Assembly (NCBI RefSeq): GCF_016741785.1
Contig: NZ_JAERRL010000001.1
Location: forward strand, 1 to 64,000
Source of the DNA: Streptomyces sp. 7-21
GTDB lineage: Bacteria; Actinomycetota; Actinomycetes; Streptomycetales; Streptomycetaceae
Direction of reading: 5' to 3'
Length of the DNA stretch: 64,000 bases
Both the position numbers and the translations under genes were made by a program. Under the pieces are notes generated by a model. It was not told the DNA's origin, made no database searches, and was given only the letters and a program-made list of their open reading frames with translations. Numbering within the stretch: the first letter of the stretch is position 1; every line of letters starts with the position of its first letter. Shown here piece by piece: positions 60,211 to 64,000 of this stretch.

Positions 60211-60591
60211 GACCCACAGTCTGCGCCACCCCGTCACGTATCGGTAATGTGGCGGTACTTGACGGCGATTGGCGGTGCTAGACGGGCATTCGCGCGGTTC
60301 GCCGGAAGACCATCAGCCCTGATCAGGAGCCATGGCGAAAGTTGATCTTGCCAGGAGCCGCGGCGGAGCGCCACTCGGCAACGGCCGAGCGGAGCGGGGG
60401 ATTCCGCATGCCGCTTGTCCGTCGCGTTGTGGTGATGTTCACTCCTTCGGGTGGCCGGTCAGGAGAGACCGCCTCCGGTCCCCGCGGCGCTGGCATCGTC
60501 GGTGCCAGAGCGCGGGCCCGACGGATGGACCGATCAGCGCCCGGTGGGCCGGACTTCACGGCCGGCCCTCCCGTCGGCGGCCAGGACGAGA
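60211..60591. other. Divergent region between the PP2C and conservon-like genes
   Basis: This 381-bp gap has no sure gene. Its AT-richer left part contains two adjacent 20-bp copies (60250-60269 and 60270-60289) agreeing at 16 of 20 positions, both beginning TGGCGGT and including GACGG. They may form tandem operator sites. Confidence 0.5.
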
Positions 60592-62889
60592 ATGCGAGCA
60601 CAGCTGCGGATGACGACACTGGGTGAATCCGCCGAACCCCCTCCTGGGGACTCCGACACGTCCGGGGACCAGCGGCCCGTGCGACGCGCCGTTCCCGGCC
60701 CGCGCTCCCGCGCGGCGCGGCGCCGCCGTGCCCGCGTGCGCACGCGCCTGCTGGTCGCCGTGCTCCTCACCGGTGCCGCCGTGCTCGCCGCCGGGATCCC
60801 CAGCGTCCAGGCGGCGCTGAGCCAGCTCGACCGCTCCCAGCGCGAGCTGGCGGACGCCCGCCTCGGCCTGCGCGCCGTCCACCTCTCCCAGACCCTGGCC
60901 GACGAGCGGGACGCCCTGGTGATCGCCGCCGTGGGCGGCCAGGGCGCGCCCGGTGCCGAACTCACCGACGAGGACCGTGCCCTGGCCGATCAGCGGACCG
61001 CCGAGCTGGCCGACGACGCCCCGCCCGCGGTACGCGAACGCCTGGACGGCCTGGGCCACGCCCGCGAACGGGCGCTGAACGGCGAGGCCACGGCCGCCGA
61101 GACCTACGCCGCCTACACCGGCGCCATCCGCGCGCTCGGCGGCCTCATCCGGGGCGGCTTCCCCGTCGGCCCGGTGCCCGAACTCGCCAGCGCCGCCGAC
61201 GCGTCGGCCGCCGCCCGCGCCCTGCTCGTCGCCGCGCTCTCCGGCGGCGGGCCCCAGCCCGAACTGACCGGGCTCGCCCTGCGCGAGGCGGCCCGGGAGG
61301 ACACCGCACTCGACAGCTTCGCCGCCACGGCGAGCCGAGCCGAGCGTGAGGCGTACGCCAGCGCCGTGCGCGGCCCCGCCGTCGAGGAGGCCGAGGAGTA
61401 CCTGCGCCAGCTCACCGCCGCGCCCGAACTGACGGCACAGGCACAGGAGCTGCCCGAGCGGCCGGTCGCCGAGGCGCTCACCGCCCGCACCGAGCAGCAG
61501 CGCGGTGTGCTGATGACGCTGGCCGCCGAACGCGCGCAGGCCGTCGACGACGCGCACCAGGGTGACCTCGTCTCCCTGTGCCTGCGAACCGCGCTGGTCC
61601 TCGCCGCGCTGCTGCTCGCGCTGGGCGTGAGCGTCCGCACCGCGCGCTCGCTGACCCGCCCGCTGGCCGCCATCCGCCTGGGCAGCCGCCGCGTCGCCGC
61701 CGACCCCGAGCGGCAGCAGCCCGTGAAGTACACCGGCAGGAACGACGAGTTCGCCGAGGTCGTGGCCTCCGTCAACGCGCTGCACGCGCGCGCCGTCGAG
61801 CTGCACCGGCAGGCCAGCGAGACCGCCAAGAGCACCGGCGGGCTGCGCGCCGAGCGCGACCGGCTGCTGGCCGAACAGCGGGAGCTGACCAACCGGATGA
61901 CGGCCCTGCACGGCGCCGTACACGGCATGTTCGCCCGCCACGCGCAGCGCCTGCTGGCGCTGACGGCCGAGCAGCTGGCCGTCATCGAGGACCTCGAGAA
62001 GAACGAGACGGACCCCGACCACCTGTCCGTGCTCTTCACCCTCGACCACCTCGCCGCCCGGATGCGGCGCCACGGCGAGAACCTGCTGCTGCTCGCGGGC
62101 GCCGGGCCCGCCGGGCGGCCGGGCAACCGCACTCCGCTGATCGACGTGCTGCGCGCCGCCGTCAGCGAGATCGAGCACTACGAGCTGGTCGAGATCGCGC
62201 CGCCGCCGCCCGCCGTGGACGTCATCGGCCCGGCCGCCCGCGACGTCAGCCACCTGCTGGCGGAACTGCTGGATAACGCCGCGCAGTTCTCGCCCGACGG
62301 CGCCCGGGTGCGGCTGACCGGCCGCTGGCTCGGCGAGGAGCTGGCGGTCACCGTCGCCGACGAGGGCGCGGATCTGCCCCCGGCGCGCCTGGCCGAGCTG
62401 AACGCGCGGCTGGCCGACCCCGTGACCCCGCCCGCCTCGGACCAGGACAGCGGCTCCGGCATGGGCCTGTACACGGTCGCGCGCCTGGCGGCCCGTCACG
62501 GCCTGCGCTGCTGGCTCGCGCCCCGCCCCGGCGGCGGCACGCTGGCCGAAGTCGCCCTGCCCGCGACGCTGCTGCGCCACCCCGAGCCCGAGCCGCCGGT
62601 GACAGCCACGCCCGTGCAGGGCGTGCCGCTGCCTGAGGACACCGGTGCCCACCGGGCGCCGCCGCCGGAGCACGCCCGCGCCGACGAGGAACCGAGCGAA
62701 ACCGAACGGACCAGCAGCGGACTGCCGCTTCGGGCCCGCCGCCCCGTCCCCGCGCCCGCACCCGAGCCTGGCCCTGCGCCCACCCCCGCGGGCGGGGTCA
62801 GCGCCGAAGAACTGCGCAGGAGACTGGGAGGCTTCCAGCGCGGCGCCCGTGAGGGGCACCGCGCCGCAGGGGAGGAGACACCGTCATGA
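60592..62889 (+). CDS. Nitrate/nitrite-sensing-type membrane histidine kinase (conservon CvnA-like)
   Basis: The product has ~765 residues. A basic cytoplasmic start is followed by a first membrane helix (~55-75), a large extracellular helical NIT-type sensor (~80-330), a second helix (LVLAALLLALGVSV), HAMP, a coiled coil, and a HATPase with LLAELLDNAAQFSPDG and DSGSGMGLYTVARLAARH. No HisKA phospho-His motif precedes the ATPase, as in CvnA proteins. A Pro-rich tail ends the protein. It is coupled to the roadblock gene. ATG 60592 (AGGA upstream) is favoured over 60610. Confidence 0.88.
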   Translation: MRAQLRMTTLGESAEPPPGDSDTSGDQRPVRRAVPGPRSRAARRRRARVRTRLLVAVLLTGAAVLAAGIPSVQAALSQLDRSQRELADARLGLRAVHLSQTLADERDALVIAAVGGQGAPGAELTDEDRALADQRTAELADDAPPAVRERLDGLGHARERALNGEATAAETYAAYTGAIRALGGLIRGGFPVGPVPELASAADASAAARALLVAALSGGGPQPELTGLALREAAREDTALDSFAATASRAEREAYASAVRGPAVEEAEEYLRQLTAAPELTAQAQELPERPVAEALTARTEQQRGVLMTLAAERAQAVDDAHQGDLVSLCLRTALVLAALLLALGVSVRTARSLTRPLAAIRLGSRRVAADPERQQPVKYTGRNDEFAEVVASVNALHARAVELHRQASETAKSTGGLRAERDRLLAEQRELTNRMTALHGAVHGMFARHAQRLLALTAEQLAVIEDLEKNETDPDHLSVLFTLDHLAARMRRHGENLLLLAGAGPAGRPGNRTPLIDVLRAAVSEIEHYELVEIAPPPPAVDVIGPAARDVSHLLAELLDNAAQFSPDGARVRLTGRWLGEELAVTVADEGADLPPARLAELNARLADPVTPPASDQDSGSGMGLYTVARLAARHGLRCWLAPRPGGGTLAEVALPATLLRHPEPEPPVTATPVQGVPLPEDTGAHRAPPPEHARADEEPSETERTSSGLPLRARRPVPAPAPEPGPAPTPAGGVSAEELRRRLGGFQRGAREGHRAAGEETPS

Positions 62890-63386
62890 ACCACGTCCAT
62901 GCCCACCTCGGCGGCCAGGGACAGCCGCACCTGGCCCCGGGCGACCCGGCCCGTGACCTGCGGTGGATGCTCAACCGGCTGGTCGCCGAGGTGCCCGGCC
63001 TGGTCTCCGTCGCCGTCGTCTCCGCGGACGGGCTGCCGCTGCTGTCCACGGAGCCCTCCCACCACCCGGGCGGCGGCGGGACGGGACCGCGCGGTGCGGC
63101 CGCCGACCTGGCCACCGTCGTCTCCGGGCTCGGCAGCCTGACAACGGGTGCGTCGAGCCTGATGGACGGCGGCGCCGTGCGGCAGACGCTGGTCGCCATG
63201 GACGCGGGCAACCTGCTGGTGATGTCGATCAGTGACGGCTCGCTGCTCGGCGTCTACACGCTGCCGGACGCCGACATGTCCACGGTCGCCTACCACATGG
63301 CGCTGTTCGTCGGCCGCGCCGGGCACCTGCTCACGCCGCGCCTGCGCGCCGAGCTGCGCCAGGCGGCCACCGGCTCCCTGGCCTGA
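62886..63386 (+). CDS. Roadblock/LC7-domain protein (CvnB-like)
   Basis: The 166-residue protein has the MglB/roadblock fold (LRWMLNRLVAEVPGLVSVAVVSADGLPLL, LVMSISDGSLLGVYTL). CvnB proteins act with a CvnA kinase and a small GTPase (CvnD) in conservons. Its ATG overlaps the kinase stop (ATGA). The usual cvnC and cvnD genes do not follow, which makes this an incomplete or two-gene conservon. Confidence 0.88.
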   Translation: MNHVHAHLGGQGQPHLAPGDPARDLRWMLNRLVAEVPGLVSVAVVSADGLPLLSTEPSHHPGGGGTGPRGAAADLATVVSGLGSLTTGASSLMDGGAVRQTLVAMDAGNLLVMSISDGSLLGVYTLPDADMSTVAYHMALFVGRAGHLLTPRLRAELRQAATGSLA

Positions 63387-63774
63387 GAGGGCCTGAGAGC
63401 GGGCCCGCGCGGGCGGCGCGGGCCGAGGAGCTGGCCGGGGACATCGCCGCCCACCTGCCCGGGACGGTGGTGCGGGCCGCCGACGGCCTGGCCGGGGCGG
63501 CCCGGCTGCTGGCAGAAGGAGCTGGGCGCCACGCTGGCGCCCGCACACGCGCCGTGATCCGGCGGCTGGTGGAGCTGCTGCGGGAGCGTGCGGGATGCTG
63601 AGGGCCGCCCGGGACGTGCGGGCGCGCTGCTTGCCGTCCTTCTCGCCTCGGGAGTGCCGGTCCCCGGCGCCGCTGCTGCGGGCGGCGTTGGTGCTTCAGG
63701 CGGCGGTTGCCGCGCGGCTGTGGGCGGCGGCGCGGGGCGGTGGCGCCGGACCGTGCGGGATCGGGCTGGCCCGG
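63387..63774 (+). other. Unassigned region after the roadblock gene
   Basis: Open, Ala/Arg-rich frames cross this 388-bp stretch. One runs to TGA 63599-63601 with a helical-looking ARLLAEGAGRH and VIRRLVELLRER, but has no ribosome site or recognisable motif; another begins ATG 63594. They may be degraded gene pieces. I see no cvnC or cvnD. Confidence 0.4.
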
Positions 63775-64000
63775 TCAGCTCCGCAGCGGACCCGTCGGCG
63801 TGATCGCCGCCAGCGTGCGCTTTGCGAGCGCCGCTACGCGGCCGCCCGGCGGTTCCTGCGCCGCGGCCCGCGCCAGCACCCGGGCCGTCTCGGCGTCCCG
63901 GCCGGCGGTGACGACCAGCTGCGCCACGAGCTGGTCGAGCAGCCAGTTGCGCAGCTCGCGCTGCGGCGGCTTGCGGCCCTCGTCCAGCCAGATCAGCGAG
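63775..64000 (-). CDS. C-terminal part of an unidentified protein (partial)
   Basis: A minus-strand frame enters from the right edge and ends at TGA 63775-63777. It encodes LIWLDEGRKPPQRELRNW, a helical segment with VAQLVVTAGRDAETARVLARA and the end RTLAAITPTGPLRS. Composition is coding-like. Only the last 74 codons are visible and I do not recognise the family. Confidence 0.6.
   Translation of the reverse strand, partial: SLIWLDEGRKPPQRELRNWLLDQLVAQLVVTAGRDAETARVLARAAAQEPPGGRVAALAKRTLAAITPTGPLRS

Overview
The window is very GC-rich DNA with almost exclusively G/C third codon positions, frequent GTG starts, many 4-bp start/stop overlaps and long GC-rich hairpins between convergent genes. Gene content (dasR-dasABCD, nrdAB under a cobalamin riboswitch, a WhiB1/WblE regulator, a SigH-type sigma factor with its anti-sigma partner, nickel superoxide dismutase, an actinobacterial KGD-type 2-oxoglutarate enzyme) points to a Streptomyces or close relative. 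As far as I recall, gene order is largely collinear with the S. coelicolor SCO5225-SCO5285 region.

Layout. 1-2.7 kb: C-terminus of an upstream gene, a TPR protein, peptide deformylase, a secreted peptidoglycan-binding M15 peptidase. 2.8-6.5 kb (minus): class Ia ribonucleotide reductase nrdAB, preceded by a cobalamin riboswitch and a pair of NrdR-like boxes. 6.45-9.5 kb (minus): a GNAT acetyltransferase and a cstA-ybdD pair. 9.5-16.3 kb: the das locus for N-acetylglucosamine/chitobiose uptake and sensing. It has dasR, two dre operators, the dasABC transporter, a GH3 hexosaminidase and a SIS-domain sugar-phosphate enzyme. 16.4-23.2 kb: an SDR/TetR pair, a PdtaS-type kinase with a structured upstream spacer, wblE with a Crp-like site, a lipid kinase, and sigH with its anti-sigma gene. 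23.7-36.2 kb: a HelD-like helicase, DedA, a Cys-rich four-helix protein, sodN/sodX, a CGNR regulator, a methyltransferase, malic enzyme, a polar amino-acid ABC transporter, a second GNAT and an MDR dehydrogenase.

37.6-51.2 kb is the accessory highlight. It holds a TCD1-like small protein, a trypsin-like/VMAP-type protein, a MoxR AAA+ ATPase and a vWA-like/TPR protein of the SAV_2336 type carrying the rare TTA codon. Next come a 77-aa candidate RiPP precursor, a convergent HEXXH-protein/radical-SAM (FxsB-type) pair, and a TIR-like/NB-ARC/TPR (FxsT-type, NLR-like) protein. Together these look like an FxSxx-type peptide-modification system fused with a MoxR-vWA-VMAP conflict module. The precursor keeps an FxsA-like leader but lacks the terminal FxSxx motif and instead carries an internal WDF motif. 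The same WDF motif recurs at the extreme C-terminus of the NLR-like protein.

51.2-64 kb: the KGD 2-oxoglutarate enzyme, an OmpR-family two-component pair, a spermidine-synthase-like methyltransferase, a secreted GH25 muramidase, a PP2C-like protein and a two-gene conservon-like kinase/roadblock pair. A partial gene runs off the right edge. No rRNA, tRNA, CRISPR, insertion sequence or prophage was seen.
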